Positions 1 through 9,652 are shown, numbered from the stretch's first letter. The stretch is 64,000 bases of DNA from Bacillus nakamurai (GCF_001584325.1 NZ_LSAZ01000007.1:1-64000); one strand, 5' to 3'. Made by a program: numbers and translations. Notes: a model not told the origin generated them from the letters alone.

Positions 1-823
1 GCAGATAGACAAAAAGCGGCTCATCAGCGCCAGGTTTTATATTCATTTGCTCCAGCTGTTTTTTCAAACGGCCGCCCGCTGCCGCATAGCCTAATAACAG
101 ATCCCGCGAATGTTCATCGTCAATAAAATAACAATAAGGATCTTGCTCCGCCTGCCGGCGTCCCTCTTTAACCGCCTGGCTGTAGTCGGCTTTGTATTCT
201 ATAACGGAAACCCCTTTTTGGCGCAGCAAATCCTTCTTCCACTGCTTCGCGTCACTGGACATATGAACTGTTACGCGAAAGCCGAGCTTTGCGCCGATCA
301 TGCCGATACTTAAACCTAAATTACCTGTAGACCCGACAGCTATTGAGTAGCGGGAGAAAAAAGCGGTAAACCGCTCGTCATGTAAGATGCTGTAATCATC
401 ATCCTGTTTCAGCATTCCCGCTTTTACCGCAATGTCTTCGGCATGTTTCAGCACTTCATAAATACCGCCGCGGGCTTTAATTGACCCGGAAATCGGCAGG
501 TCATGGTCACACTTTAAAAGCCAGCGCCCGGGCAAAGCTTCACCGCAGTCTTGTTCCAGCAGCTTCTGCATGTCATTGATGGCGGCAAGCGGTGATTCAA
601 TAAAACCATCTGCCTCTTTTGTCTCCGGAAAGGCCGAAGCGATATACGGCGCAAACCGGAGCAGCCTTTCTTCCGCTTCGTCAATTTCCTCTTTCCACTC
701 AGCGCTGTTTTTTACCGCCTCATTTGTTTTGTGCGGGTTGGTCCAAAAAACTTCATGCGCCAGCGCCAATTGTTTAACAAGCGGCTCTTCCATAAGTGAT
801 GTGTGCATATCCCGACCTGCCAT
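1..823 (-). CDS. dsdA: D-serine dehydratase, 3' end cut by window edge
   Basis: This is a PLP-dependent D-serine ammonia-lyase, which converts D-serine to pyruvate and ammonia in the cytosol. About 274 N-terminal residues are visible and the reading frame runs off the left edge; the family is roughly 440-450 residues. The PLP-binding lysine lies in SIKARGG near residue 116, and a glycine-rich phosphate-binding loop, GSTGNLG, follows. The start is the ATG at 823, preceded by GGGGAG. The protein begins MAGRDMHTS. It lies just downstream of yqjQ and yqjP on the same strand, as in B. subtilis. The identification is strong; only the C-terminus cannot be seen. Confidence 0.93.
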   Translation of the reverse strand, partial: MAGRDMHTSLMEEPLVKQLALAHEVFWTNPHKTNEAVKNSAEWKEEIDEAEERLLRFAPYIASAFPETKEADGFIESPLAAINDMQKLLEQDCGEALPGRWLLKCDHDLPISGSIKARGGIYEVLKHAEDIAVKAGMLKQDDDYSILHDERFTAFFSRYSIAVGSTGNLGLSIGMIGAKLGFRVTVHMSSDAKQWKKDLLRQKGVSVIEYKADYSQAVKEGRRQAEQDPYCYFIDDEHSRDLLLGYAAAGGRLKKQLEQMNIKPGADEPLFVYL

Positions 824-840
824 TTTATTTCTCCCCTTTA

Positions 841-1626
841 TTACTTTTTCTTTAATACGCGCCCCGCCAGCTTTTCTACAAACGAAGGAAAGAGCTGGTA
901 CAGCTTCGTTCCCGCATTCATCCAGCGCGGAAGGTTGATTTCCCGTTTATTCGTTAAGACCGCTGCCGTAATGCGCTCCGCAACGCTGTCCGCATCAAGC
1001 ATCCATCTTCCGACGCTTTTGACATAACCGCCCTCTTTATCAGCAATCGTAAAGAAATCAGTTTGGATAGGCCCCGGATTGACAGTCGTTACAGATATCC
1101 CCGTACCGGCCAATTCCATCCGCAGGGCGTTGGAATACCCTAAAACGGCATGTTTCGTGGCGGAGTAAAGACTTGATTTCGGCGTCGCCAGTTTGCCCGC
1201 CTGTGACGCAATATTGATAATGTGACCGCTGTTCGCGTGAAGCATAACAGGCAAGCAAGCTTTCGTACAGGCAATTAAGCCGTAAACGTTGACTTCAAAC
1301 ATGGCTTTCATATCCTCTAATGATGAATCAGCCGCAGTCTCAAATATGCCGAACCCGGCATTATTGATCAATACATCAACGGGCCCGATCAGGCGCCGCA
1401 CGTCTTCAGCCTCTTCTATGTTGCTGACGTCAAACGGAAACACATCACACCGTCCGCCTCGCCCGATGATTGTTTTCTTCACTTCTTGCAGGCGATCCTC
1501 GCGCCGGGCGGACAAAAAGACATGCGCTCCTTCTGCCGCACATAAGTACGCAAGACGCTCGCCAAGCCCGCCGGATGCTCCCGTGATCCAGATCCGCTTA
1601 TCTGTTAATCGGCCCACTTTCTTCAC
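841..1626 (-). CDS. yqjQ: Short-chain dehydrogenase/reductase YqjQ
   Basis: This 261-residue protein is a classical short-chain dehydrogenase. The nucleotide-binding TGASGGLG motif is at about residue 15, NNAG lies in the middle, and the catalytic YxxxK appears as YSATKHA around residue 155. The sequence suggests a cytosolic NAD(P)H oxidoreductase, but the substrate is not known. Its start codon overlaps the yqjP stop by four bases, so the two genes are probably translationally coupled. The class assignment is secure and the physiological role is open. Confidence 0.9.
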   Translation of the reverse strand: MKKVGRLTDKRIWITGASGGLGERLAYLCAAEGAHVFLSARREDRLQEVKKTIIGRGGRCDVFPFDVSNIEEAEDVRRLIGPVDVLINNAGFGIFETAADSSLEDMKAMFEVNVYGLIACTKACLPVMLHANSGHIINIASQAGKLATPKSSLYSATKHAVLGYSNALRMELAGTGISVTTVNPGPIQTDFFTIADKEGGYVKSVGRWMLDADSVAERITAAVLTNKREINLPRWMNAGTKLYQLFPSFVEKLAGRVLKKK

Positions 1627-2582
1627 CCCCCTACAGCTTTAAACATCAGAGTATTTTCTGACTGGAAGGAAACAACGCTCCCCTCGGCGGCCAGTACATC
1701 AAGATGCCCGATCGTTTCTGACATCGTCAAAAACAATTCATTTTCATACACAGCCGGAAATAAACGCCGGCATACTTGGTAAGCGGTCAGCGTTTCTTCT
1801 GACAGCATGTGAAGCACGTATTCCGCCCGGTTTCTCTGTTTTTCTAATCGTCTGTCAGCGGCCGGCCTTACTTGTGTCAGCAGATCGCCGTGACCCGGAT
1901 ACGCAATGGACGGATTGATGTCATACAGCCGCTTCATCGACTTTACATAGTCGAGCATCGGCGAAGTGCGCCCGCTCCCCTGCTCGGGAGCCTCCAAAAT
2001 CGGATTTGTCGAACTGTTTGATAACAGAAGATCTCCGCTGAACATTTTGCCGCTTTCTTCATGGAAGAGCGCAATATGAGAAGCGGCATGGCCTGGTATT
2101 TCAAGCACCGTCCAGCCGTCAAGGCCGTCAATTTTCCCGTTTTCTCTCACCGTTTTTGTTAAAGAGCGCTTAGCAGAAAATAAGTATGACATCTTGATCG
2201 TTTTATGTATGTCTTCAGGTGTAATCGGAACGCCCATATCAGTCAAAAGCCGCAGAAAAAAACGCTCCTGCTGCGCCATATACGGCTTATCCTGCGTGAT
2301 GTATCTTTCATTAAGCGGATGCCCGATAATTTCCGTCTGTTCGGAAAATAAGTGCAGTAAACCTGAATGATCGGCATGGTGATGAGTCAGCACCACCTGC
2401 TCAATATCCGAAATTGCGGCCCCGTTCTCCGCAAGCTGCCTGCTGAGTGATTCAGCCGCCTCCTTTGTATTCGGGCCGCAATCGATAAGGGTTAGGGCTT
2501 CATCCTTTACTAAGTAGACGATAACGTCACCGACTGCAAACGGAGTCGGCACACGCATCGGAATGATTTCTCTCGCTGCCAT
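1623..2582 (-). CDS. yqjP: MBL-fold metallo-hydrolase YqjP
   Basis: This is a metallo-beta-lactamase-fold hydrolase with the metal-binding motif THHHADH near residue 80, followed by further metal ligands in the GHAASH and YPGHGD segments. A C-terminal winged-helix-like region follows, as in the LACTB2-type subgroup. The frame is open to 2621, but the ATG at 2582 has GAAGGAG at proper spacing while the upstream ATG lacks a good site, so the protein is taken as 319 residues. The substrate is unknown. It is the first gene of a yqjP-yqjQ-dsdA cluster. Confidence 0.88.
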   Translation of the reverse strand: MAAREIIPMRVPTPFAVGDVIVYLVKDEALTLIDCGPNTKEAAESLSRQLAENGAAISDIEQVVLTHHHADHSGLLHLFSEQTEIIGHPLNERYITQDKPYMAQQERFFLRLLTDMGVPITPEDIHKTIKMSYLFSAKRSLTKTVRENGKIDGLDGWTVLEIPGHAASHIALFHEESGKMFSGDLLLSNSSTNPILEAPEQGSGRTSPMLDYVKSMKRLYDINPSIAYPGHGDLLTQVRPAADRRLEKQRNRAEYVLHMLSEETLTAYQVCRRLFPAVYENELFLTMSETIGHLDVLAAEGSVVSFQSENTLMFKAVGG

Positions 2583-2675
2583 TTTTACACTCCTTCGTTC
2601 TTTTAATTCCTGATTACTCATATTTTAGCCTTTTCTTTTCGCCGTGTCATTATTGCCGCATTTCAGAAAAAAATA

Positions 2676-2705
2676 TTGACATCCCGCGGTGCCGCATAGC
2701 ATAAT
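2676..2705 (+). promoter_or_regulatory. Predicted SigA promoter of proI
   Basis: TTGACA at 2676-2681 and CATAAT at 2700-2705 are separated by 18 bp. They lie just before the T-box leader, so transcription would start near 2712. Confidence 0.7.
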
Positions 2706-2732
2706 GAACAACAAACTATGAACACACGGAAC

Positions 2733-2950
2733 GCTATGACGGGGAACCAGTATATAAACAACGGCAGCAGAGAGTGATGTCCCAGGCTGAAAGACATTGC
2801 GGCCCTCTTGTTTACAGAACCTGTCCTCAGAGCGGTTAGGAAAACCTAAACGTACCCCTCGTTACGGGAGTTGAGCTGAGCACGGCCCATTCGTGCTAAT
2901 ATAAGGTGGTACCGCGAAACCTTTTCGTCCTTTTGACGGAAAGGTTTTTT
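2733..2950 (+). promoter_or_regulatory. T-box riboswitch, proline type, upstream of proI
   Basis: The leader ends with the T-box sequence AAGGTGGTACCGCG at 2903-2916. A terminator hairpin follows at 2918-2950 (AACCTTTTCGTC paired with GACGGAAAGGTT, then seven T). Stem I has an AGTA motif near 2751 on the 5' side, and on the 3' side GAA-CCT-G, which places a CCT proline codon at 2820-2822 as the likely specifier. TTAGG-AAAA-CCTAA at 2836-2849 looks like stem III. Uncharged proline tRNA would be expected to stabilise the antiterminator. The T-box call is firm; the specifier assignment is by eye. Confidence 0.93.
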
Positions 2951-2977
2951 TGTGTTTTGGAAAGAAGGAGGATTCAT

Positions 2978-3817
2978 ATGAAGAAAATTGGCTTTATCGG
3001 GGCAGGATCAATGGCGGAGGCAATGGTAAACGGGCTATTGCAAAGCGGAATGACGAAACCCGAATATATATATATGACAAACCGGTCAAATGACCAGAGG
3101 CTTCATGAGCTGCAGCACACATACGGTGTGCAGCCGTGCCGGGATAAACGGGAGTTTTTCAGCCAGACCGACATCATCGTTCTCGCTTTTAAGCCGAAAG
3201 ATGCCGCAGAGAGCATTGAGAGCATCCGTGATTTTGTGAAACATCAGCTCGTTATCTCAGTGCTCGCCGGATTGACGATTGATACAATCCAGCATTATTT
3301 CGGCAGAAAGCTTACCGTCATCCGGGCGATGCCGAATACATCGGCGGCAATCAGAAAATCGGCGACCGGTTTTTCCGCCAGCCCTGAAGCGAGTGAGAAT
3401 GAGATCAGCACGGCCAAGGCGCTTTTGGAAACGATCGGGGAAGCTGTATTATTTGAGGAAAAGCATCTTGACGCAGTCACAGCCATCGCCGGAAGCGGCC
3501 CCGCCTATGTGTATCAATATGTCGAAGCGATGGAAAAGGCAGCCCTTCAAGTCGGCTTGCCGGAAGAAACGGCGAAACAGCTGATTTTACAAACAATGAC
3601 AGGCGCGACGGAAATGCTCATGAAAAGCAGCAAACGCCCGGAACGGCTGCGCAAGGAAATCACAAGCCCCGGCGGCACAACAGAAGCGGGTCTGCGCGCA
3701 TTAAGCGAACGCCGATTTGAAGAAGCCATCATTCACTGCATTACAGAAACAGCTGCACGGAGCGCCGCCATTAAAGAACAATTCGCCGGAGCCGCCCTGC
3801 AAAAAACGAAAAAATAA
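2978..3817 (+). CDS. proI: Pyrroline-5-carboxylate reductase ProI
   Basis: This enzyme reduces pyrroline-5-carboxylate to proline with NAD(P)H, the last step of proline synthesis. The protein has 279 residues, near the family norm. The Rossmann motif GFIGAGSMAEA is at the N-terminus, and the signature regions AGSGPAYVY and SPGGTTEAGL are in the C-terminal half. The ATG at 2978 follows AAGGAGG; an upstream in-frame extension would run through the T-box terminator and is rejected. Regulation by a proline-type T-box fits the biosynthetic role. Confidence 0.96.
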   Translation: MKKIGFIGAGSMAEAMVNGLLQSGMTKPEYIYMTNRSNDQRLHELQHTYGVQPCRDKREFFSQTDIIVLAFKPKDAAESIESIRDFVKHQLVISVLAGLTIDTIQHYFGRKLTVIRAMPNTSAAIRKSATGFSASPEASENEISTAKALLETIGEAVLFEEKHLDAVTAIAGSGPAYVYQYVEAMEKAALQVGLPEETAKQLILQTMTGATEMLMKSSKRPERLRKEITSPGGTTEAGLRALSERRFEEAIIHCITETAARSAAIKEQFAGAALQKTKK

Positions 3818-3825
3818 GGTGACTA

Positions 3826-3854
3826 AAAGCATGGGCCATTGACCCGTGCTTTTT
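3826..3854 (+). terminator. Terminator after proI
   Basis: GCATGGG pairs with CCCGTGC around a short loop and five T follow, nine bases after the proI stop. Confidence 0.85.
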
Positions 3855-3858
3855 CACT

Positions 3859-4290
3859 CTATTTTTCTGCAGAATCGTACCGCACACATCGTTCATCAGA
3901 GATTTCCCAATCTTCTTCTAACAGTTTAAAGGCCGCGCTCTATTTCAACGAAGGAAAGGCGCCAAGCCGGATTTCCCCTATCTCGAATCCGTTAATATTA
4001 TCAACGGTCTCAATCAATTTTTCATAGTTTTTTTGAATATCCTTCATGATGTGAAAAACTTTCAAACCGTTTGCAGTGGGCCTGACCCCATGCCGCTGTC
4101 TGATCAGCAGCGGAAAGCCGTACTCTTCTTCTAATTTACTGATCATTTGGCTGATGCTCGGCTGTGTATAATTCAATCTTGCAGCGGCTTGGGTCAGACT
4201 TCCGCTTTCAACCGTTTTAATAAAAGCTAAATGCTTCTTCAAATCCAATTGGCTCAACCCCCAGATATTATTCTTTCTAATCCAGCGCAT
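3859..4290 (-). pseudogene. LysR-family regulator, truncated relic
   Basis: The first part encodes a typical LysR winged-helix domain (HLAFIKTVESGSLTQAAARL, then YTQPSISQMISKLEEEYG and the wing). It reaches the start of the effector domain at GEIRLGAFPSL and then meets TAG at 3940-3942. In the same frame after that stop, about 26 more codons read FKLLEEDWE and similar, which looks like another piece of the effector domain, and end at TAG 3859. A functional LysR has about 290-300 residues, so most of the ligand domain is deleted. A TTG at 4248 after a G-rich site may be the original start. The gene is divergent from the membrane-protein gene at 4382. Confidence 0.8.
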
Positions 4291-4302
4291 AATTAATATT
4301 TA

Positions 4303-4320
4303 GTTTACTTATACATAAAC
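4303..4320. promoter_or_regulatory. Possible LysR operator
   Basis: GTTTA and TAAAC form an inverted repeat separated by 8 bp, which fits the T-N11-A style of LysR sites. It lies in the 91-bp divergent gap between the LysR relic and the membrane-protein gene. The assignment rests on position and symmetry only. Confidence 0.4.
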
Positions 4321-4381
4321 CAAAAATAAAATGGCAATATCTCCATAATTATACTTTATAACAGAAAGTGAGAGTTTCAGC

Positions 4382-4705
4382 ATGATTTTTCTCGTTCAAT
4401 TCATTATTGGCGGCACTGTTATGGTTTCTGCCGCGTATTTAAGCAAATCGAAATACTTATTTTTATCAGGTGTTATCACATTGCTGCCCATCATGACTTT
4501 ACTGAATATTCAATTGCAGCTGACAAATATGAGCGCCGACGATTTCAGAGCCGCTCAAAAAAATGGAATATTCGGCGCATTCGGGGCGGTTATTTTCATC
4601 AGCAGCATTTTTATCCTTACCAACTGGTTTAGAGGCGGCCACGCTGTTATCGGCGCGTTTATGATTTATATTTGCTATATGATCGGCTGCAAATGTCTTT
4701 TATGA
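4382..4705 (+). CDS. Small membrane protein, GlpM/DUF3147-like
   Basis: This 107-residue protein has about four hydrophobic segments (near residues 2-20, 25-45, 63-82 and 88-105) and almost no soluble domain. The N-terminal pattern, a hydrophobic stretch then SAAYLSKSKYLFLSG, resembles GlpM-like small membrane proteins, but this is a family impression only. GTGAG lies 9-10 bases before the ATG. It is divergent from the broken LysR gene, which probably once regulated it. Together they occupy the place of yqjN in B. subtilis 168. The function is unknown. Confidence 0.65.
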   Translation: MIFLVQFIIGGTVMVSAAYLSKSKYLFLSGVITLLPIMTLLNIQLQLTNMSADDFRAAQKNGIFGAFGAVIFISSIFILTNWFRGGHAVIGAFMIYICYMIGCKCLL

Positions 4706-4867
4706 TTTGATCAGCATGAAAACACATTTCAATCGCCCTCTGTGCGTGTATAAAAATACTCCCGTCCATAACAATAATAAGGCTGCCTTTGCTTGAGCAG
4801 TTTATATGACGGGAAAGAATTGAGTTGTTATAATCAATGTCTAAAAACATTACGGGAGGCGAAAGAA

Positions 4868-5884
4868 ATGACCAGAAAATTATTTACACCTTGGACGATA
4901 AAAGATGTAACGCTTAAAAACCGGATTGTGATGTCCCCGATGTGCATGTATTCTTCTCATGAAAAGGACGGGAAATTACAGCCGTTCCATATGGCGCACT
5001 ACATATCGCGTGCAATCGGTCAGGTCGGATTAATTATCGTTGAGGCAACTGCGGTCAATCCGCAGGGGCGTATTTCCGATCAGGATTTAGGCATTTGGAG
5101 TGACGAGCATGTTGAAGGCTTTGCCAAACTGACTGAACAGGTCAAAGCACAGGGCTCAAAAATCGGCATTCAGCTCGCGCATGCCGGCCGCAAAGCCGAG
5201 CTGGAAGGAGAGATTTACGCTCCTTCAGCCATCCCTTTTGATAAACAGTCCAACACACCCGTTGAGATGACGACGGATCAAATCAAAGAAACGATACAGG
5301 AATTTAAGCAGGCTGCCGCGCGTGTGAAAGAAGCAGGCTTTGACATCATCGAGCTCCACGCCGCTCACGGCTACTTGATGCATGAATTTTTATCACCGCT
5401 TTCCAATCATCGCACAGATGAATACGGCGGCTCACCTGAAAACCGCTACCGTTTCTTAAGGGAAACAATTGATGCGGTGAAAGAGGTGTGGGACGGCCCG
5501 TTATTTGTCCGTGTATCCGCATCTGACTACACAGACAAGGGCTTAGACATTGCCGATCATATCGGTTTTGCGAAATGGATGAAGGAACAGGGAGTCGACT
5601 TGATTGATTGCAGTTCAGGCGCGCTTGTTCAAGCCGATATTAACGTCTTCCCGGGCTATCAAGTAAGCTTCGCTGATAAAATCCGCGAGCAGGCCGAAAT
5701 CGCAACAGCTGCTGTCGGTATGATTACGACAGGAACGATGGCTGAAGAAATTCTGCAAAACGGACGCGCCGATCTTATTTTTATTGCCAGAGAACTCCTG
5801 CGCGACCCGCATTTTGCAAGAACCGCAGCAAAGCAGCTGAATACAGAAATACCTGCGCCCGTCCAATACGACAGAGCCTGGTAA
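4868..5884 (+). CDS. namA: NADPH dehydrogenase NamA (YqjM), old yellow enzyme
   Basis: This FMN-dependent ene-reductase reduces activated double bonds, quinones and nitro compounds and is linked to oxidative and xenobiotic stress. From the ATG at 4868 the protein has 338 residues, the length of B. subtilis YqjM, and GGGAGG precedes it. The YqjM-type cysteine C26 and Y28 are present in SPMCMYSS, and the substrate-binding histidine pair is in [15 protein letters not shown] and the C-terminal region carry conserved contacts. A strong -10, TATAAT, lies at 4829-4834, without a clear -35. A second old yellow enzyme, yqiG, is at 44369. Confidence 0.96.
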   Translation: MTRKLFTPWTIKDVTLKNRIVMSPMCMYSSHEKDGKLQPFHMAHYISRAIGQVGLIIVEATAVNPQGRISDQDLGIWSDEHVEGFAKLTEQVKAQGSKIGIQLAHAGRKAELEGEIYAPSAIPFDKQSNTPVEMTTDQIKETIQEFKQAAARVKEAGFDIIELHAAHGYLMHEFLSPLSNHRTDEYGGSPENRYRFLRETIDAVKEVWDGPLFVRVSASDYTDKGLDIADHIGFAKWMKEQGVDLIDCSSGALVQADINVFPGYQVSFADKIREQAEIATAAVGMITTGTMAEEILQNGRADLIFIARELLRDPHFARTAAKQLNTEIPAPVQYDRAW

Positions 5885-5888
5885 CAGA

Positions 5889-5932
5889 AGAGACAGCCAG
5901 AAATTTCCTTTTCGGCCGTCTCTTTTTTTATT
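5889..5932 (+). terminator. Terminator after namA
   Basis: AGAGACAGCC pairs with GGCCGTCTCT with one mismatch, followed by a run of seven T. Confidence 0.85.
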
Positions 5933-5998
5933 TTGCGAGAAACGATTGCCGAAGGTTCTCCGTCTTCCCTATAGAACCAATTAGAGGGGATGACTCCA

Positions 5999-6772
5999 AT
6001 GAATGCAGCATGGATGGAAAAGACATATCTGATTGACGGCTGTCCGTTTTATACGAAACACCGCAAAGGAACCAGCGAAGTGACGATCGTCTTTGAAGCC
6101 GGCTACGGCACTTCTTCTGAGACATGGACATCATTAATCACTGACCTGGATGAAGAATTTGGGGTTTTCACATACGATAGAGCCGGGATCGGCAAGAGCG
6201 GACACAGCGCAAACCGCAGAACGGCAGACCACATGGTTCAGGAATTACAATCCCTGCTCCACAAAGCAGGCGTAAAGCCTCCGTACCTTGTCGTCTCTCA
6301 TTCATACGGCACGATTATCAGCAGACTATGGGCCAGCCGGAACAACCGGGATATTATCGGAATGGTGCTGCTTGATCCGGCTTCTGAAGATCAGGAACAT
6401 AAAGTATTGCCGCTTTTGCCTGAAGAGATGAAAGCCGCCTATTTGAAGCAGTTTATGTTGGAAGGTTCACACGCGGATTTCCGCACCAGTCTTCGGCAGA
6501 TCAAACAGCAGCAGCTCCACCTAGGCGATATGCCGCTTTTGATTTTATCATCGGGAGAACGAAATGAACGCTTAAAGACAGCGCATCAGCAATGGATCAA
6601 GCTGCACAGAAATCTCCTGGCTTTTTCTCATCAGAGCGGCTGGATACAGGCAACAAACAGCTCTCATGCCATTCATCATGATGAACCGCACATTGTTCAT
6701 CTTGCCATTTACGATGTATGGTGTGCGGCCCGCCAGAAAATGAACGCTCCGGCTTATCAGGCAGTTAACTAG
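5999..6772 (+). CDS. yqjL: Alpha/beta hydrolase YqjL
   Basis: This 257-residue protein is an alpha/beta-hydrolase. The nucleophile elbow is SHSYG near residue 100, LLDPASED follows, and the catalytic histidine is probably in SSHAIHHDEP near the C-terminus. No signal peptide is seen. AGAGGGG at 5983-5989 supports the ATG at 5999 over the ATG at 5990, which overlaps the site. The substrate is not identifiable from sequence. B. subtilis YqjL has been connected with paraquat resistance as far as I recall, which would suit a neighbour of namA. Confidence 0.88.
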   Translation: MNAAWMEKTYLIDGCPFYTKHRKGTSEVTIVFEAGYGTSSETWTSLITDLDEEFGVFTYDRAGIGKSGHSANRRTADHMVQELQSLLHKAGVKPPYLVVSHSYGTIISRLWASRNNRDIIGMVLLDPASEDQEHKVLPLLPEEMKAAYLKQFMLEGSHADFRTSLRQIKQQQLHLGDMPLLILSSGERNERLKTAHQQWIKLHRNLLAFSHQSGWIQATNSSHAIHHDEPHIVHLAIYDVWCAARQKMNAPAYQAVN

Positions 6773-6782
6773 ATTAAATAAC

Positions 6783-6815
6783 AAAAGCCATTGTGTGGTA
6801 TCACAATGGCTTTTC
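6783..6815. terminator. Bidirectional terminator between yqjL and rpmG
   Basis: AAAAGCCATTGTG and CACAATGGCTTTT form a perfect 13-bp stem. It has A and T runs on both sides, so it can serve yqjL on the plus strand and rpmG on the minus strand. Confidence 0.88.
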
Positions 6816-6826
6816 TTCTTGTTCGG

Positions 6827-6976
6827 TTATTTTGTTTCACGATGAACGGTATATCTTTTTAACCGCGGTGAATATTTTTTTAATTCTAAACGGTCTGGAT
6901 TTGTTCGTTTGTTTTTCGTAGTGATGTAATTTCGGTCCCCTGTTTCTGTGCAAGCCAGTGTGACGTTTACCCGCAT
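6827..6976 (-). CDS. rpmG: 50S ribosomal protein L33, zinc-free type
   Basis: The 49-residue product starts [11 protein letters not shown], ends VHRETK and is a full-length bL33. The zinc-ribbon form has two CxxC pairs. Here only one of the four cysteines remains (CTET in place of CTEC, and YSPR in place of the second pair), so this is a C-minus paralogue that cannot bind zinc. AAGGAGG precedes two adjacent ATG codons; the second, at 6976, has the better spacing. In B. subtilis an rpmG gene (rpmGA) lies at this locus. Zinc-free paralogues in other bacteria are often used during zinc limitation, but no Zur box was recognised here. Confidence 0.9.
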   Translation of the reverse strand: MRVNVTLACTETGDRNYITTKNKRTNPDRLELKKYSPRLKRYTVHRETK

Positions 6977-7050
6977 CATCTTTCCTCCTTAAATCGTAAT
7001 AATTACGTTTTGTTATACAGGATCAAATAAACTTGTCAACCGCTCTTTTT

Positions 7051-7974
7051 TTAAGGCCTTTCCACGATGATTTCCATAAAATCAGATGCGATCGTACTGT
7101 TTTCAAAAACCGCCCTCGCTTCATTCTGCAATCGTTCAAGCGATTCTCCTTGATATCTGGCGCTGATATGGGTCAGTATCAGCTTTTTGGCCCCGGCTTC
7201 CTTTGCAGTTTGCGCGGCCTGCTCAGTCGTTGAATGATAATAATCATGTGCAAGCTTTGCATCCTCCTTGGCAAATGTCGCTTCATGGATAAGCAGATCG
7301 GCATCACGCGCAAGCTCTGTTACATGCACCGACACTCTGGTATCCCCGGAAAAAGCGACAATCCTCCCCTTCTTGGGCGGTTCCAAAAAATCTTTTCCAT
7401 TTATGACTCGTCCGTCATCAAGCGTGACGGTTTCTCCTTTTTTTATGTCCTGATAGACGGGGCCTGGCGGGATGTTCATTTCTTTCAGTTTGTCTGCCTT
7501 TAAAGCGCCTGGCAAATCCTTTTCCTGAACCCGATAGCCGAACGCCTCTACTCCGTGAATGACAGGTTTGGCGGTAACGATAAATTGATCATCCTCAAAT
7601 ACGGTTCCTTCTTCGATTTCATAGACGGCAAGTGGATATGTCAGATGAGTCGCGGTCACTTTCAGGCTTGTCTCAATAAACGCTTTTATGCCTTTTGGCC
7701 CATAAATGGTCAGCTCCTCTTCCCCGCCCTGAAACGACCGGCTTCCCAAAAGCCCCGGCAGGCCGTAGACATGGTCGCCGTGAAGATGGGTGATAAAGAT
7801 CTTTTCAATTTTTCGCGGTTTAATGGTTGTATGTAATATTTGGTGCTGAGTAGCTTCCCCGCAATCAAACAGCCAGACGGAACGCCTTTCTTCAAGAAGT
7901 TTCAGCGCGATGGACGTTACGTTCCTCGTCTTGGCCGGCATGCCGGCCCCCGTCCCTAAAAATAATAATTCCAC
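7051..7974 (-). CDS. rnz: Ribonuclease Z (tRNase Z)
   Basis: This metallo-beta-lactamase endonuclease removes 3' trailers from tRNA precursors, mainly those lacking an encoded CCA. The 307-residue length matches B. subtilis RNase Z. The zinc motif [15 protein letters not shown] is near residue 60, the FSGDTR segment near 210, and the C-terminal histidine in LTHISARY. The substrate-binding exosite region lies between them. AGGAGG is correctly placed before the ATG at 7974. It is divergent from zwf. Confidence 0.96.
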   Translation of the reverse strand: MELLFLGTGAGMPAKTRNVTSIALKLLEERRSVWLFDCGEATQHQILHTTIKPRKIEKIFITHLHGDHVYGLPGLLGSRSFQGGEEELTIYGPKGIKAFIETSLKVTATHLTYPLAVYEIEEGTVFEDDQFIVTAKPVIHGVEAFGYRVQEKDLPGALKADKLKEMNIPPGPVYQDIKKGETVTLDDGRVINGKDFLEPPKKGRIVAFSGDTRVSVHVTELARDADLLIHEATFAKEDAKLAHDYYHSTTEQAAQTAKEAGAKKLILTHISARYQGESLERLQNEARAVFENSTIASDFMEIIVERP

Positions 7975-8099
7975 ATTGCTTCCTCCTAGATCTTTGTACT
8001 ACTAAGAATACAGGATCAGGGTGAAAATGTGAATTCAATCGGGGTTCAGCCGCCCCGCTTCATTTTTTTCAGCATTCCGCAAAAAACAGGCTGAAATGT

Positions 8100-8128
8100 T
8101 TGCTTTCAACGAATTTTAGATTTAAAAT
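8100..8128 (+). promoter_or_regulatory. Predicted SigA promoter of zwf
   Basis: TTGCTT at 8100-8105 and TAAAAT at 8123-8128 are separated by 17 bp, about 55 bp before the zwf start. Confidence 0.6.
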
Positions 8129-8182
8129 GAAGGAAATATGCGGGGTTTTAAACCATGCTTCAGATAAAGTGAGGTACTCTAA

Positions 8183-9652
8183 GTGAAAACAAACGACAAA
8201 CCAAAAGCAGTGATTGTAATATTTGGTGCCACAGGGGATTTAGCAAAACGAAAACTTTACCCGTCCATTCACCGTTTATATAAAAATGGTCAAATTGGTG
8301 AAGAATTTGCAGTTGTAGGTGTTGGGAGAAGACCGTGGTCAAATGAGGACCTCCGGGAAACCGTTAAAACGTCTGTTTCTCCATCAAGAGAGAAAGATAT
8401 AGATGATTTCACATCTCATTTTTATTATCACCCGTTTGATGTAACGAATCCAAGTTCCTATCAAGAGCTGAAGGGCCTGCTTGATCAGCTTGAAGATACA
8501 TATGAAATTCCGAATAACAGAATGTTTTATCTGGCGATGGCTCCTGAGTTTTTCGGCACAATCGCAAAATCTCTGAAAAATGAAGGCGTCACAGCGACAA
8601 AAGGCTGGTCCCGTCTCGTGATTGAAAAACCGTTCGGACATGACCTGCCAAGCGCTAAAGAATTGAACAAAGAAATCCGCGAAGCCTTCACGGAGGATCA
8701 AATCTACCGGATTGATCATTATTTAGGTAAACAAATGGTTCAAAATATAGAAGTCATCCGGTTTGCGAATGCGCTTTTCGAGCCGCTTTGGAACAGCCGC
8801 TATATCTCCAATATCCAGATTACATCAAGTGAGGATCTCGGTGTCGAGGACCGTGCGAGATATTATGAAAAATCAGGCGCGCTCCGGGACATGGTGCAAA
8901 ACCATATTTTACAAATGGTTGCCCTCTTGGCGATGGAACCGCCGATTAAACTGAATACTGAAGAAATCCGCAGTGAAAAAGTAAAGGTGCTGAGAGCCCT
9001 CCGGCCGATTGCCACAGATGAAGTTGATGATTACTTCGTCCGCGGCCAATACCAAGCCGGCAGCATTGACGGCAATTCTGTGCCGAGCTATACAGAAGAA
9101 CATAACGTAGCACCGGATTCAAACACAGAAACCTTCGTGTCCGGGAAGCTTTTAATCGATAACTTCCGCTGGGCCGGCGTTCCGTTTTATATCCGTACAG
9201 GAAAACGGATGAAAGAGAAATCAACGAAAATCGTCGTTCAGTTTAAAGACATTCCGATGAATCTTTATTACGGCAATGAAACGAATGTGAATCCGAACCT
9301 GCTTGTCATCCACATCCAGCCGGATGAAGGCATCACGCTTTATTTGAACGCCAAAAAATTAGGCGGAGCCGCTCACGCTCAGCCAATCAAACTCGATTAC
9401 TGCAGCAACTGCAGTGATGAAATGAATACACCGGAAGCATATGAAAAATTAATTCACGATTGTCTGTTAGGAGATGCGACAAACTTTGCCCATTGGGATG
9501 AAGTGGCGCTTTCCTGGAGCTTCGTTGATGCGATTTCCGAAACATGGGCCGCAAACAAAACACTTTCTCCAAACTATGAAGCAGGCTCAATGGGCCCTAA
9601 AGCTTCTGATGACCTCTTGGAGAAAGACGGCTTACACTGGTGGAATATATAA
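8183..9652 (+). CDS. zwf: Glucose-6-phosphate 1-dehydrogenase
   Basis: This enzyme performs the first oxidative step of the pentose-phosphate pathway, glucose-6-phosphate to 6-phosphogluconolactone with reduction of NADP. The product has 489 residues. The N-terminal nucleotide-binding motif is GATGDLAKRKL, the active-site region is RIDHYLGKQ, and EKPFGHDL precedes it. Translation begins at GTG 8183, seven bases after GAGGT. gndA, which encodes the next NADPH-forming enzyme, is convergent immediately downstream, with back-to-back terminators between them. Confidence 0.97.
   Translation: MKTNDKPKAVIVIFGATGDLAKRKLYPSIHRLYKNGQIGEEFAVVGVGRRPWSNEDLRETVKTSVSPSREKDIDDFTSHFYYHPFDVTNPSSYQELKGLLDQLEDTYEIPNNRMFYLAMAPEFFGTIAKSLKNEGVTATKGWSRLVIEKPFGHDLPSAKELNKEIREAFTEDQIYRIDHYLGKQMVQNIEVIRFANALFEPLWNSRYISNIQITSSEDLGVEDRARYYEKSGALRDMVQNHILQMVALLAMEPPIKLNTEEIRSEKVKVLRALRPIATDEVDDYFVRGQYQAGSIDGNSVPSYTEEHNVAPDSNTETFVSGKLLIDNFRWAGVPFYIRTGKRMKEKSTKIVVQFKDIPMNLYYGNETNVNPNLLVIHIQPDEGITLYLNAKKLGGAAHAQPIKLDYCSNCSDEMNTPEAYEKLIHDCLLGDATNFAHWDEVALSWSFVDAISETWAANKTLSPNYEAGSMGPKASDDLLEKDGLHWWNI

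Noticed and set aside
2906-2977. N-terminal extension of proI from an upstream ATG
   Set aside because: The extension would begin in the T-box and cross the terminator; the ATG at 2978 has a strong AAGGAGG site.
4793-4834. -35 TTGAGC for namA
   Set aside because: It is 30 bp from the TATAAT at 4829, too far for a SigA promoter.
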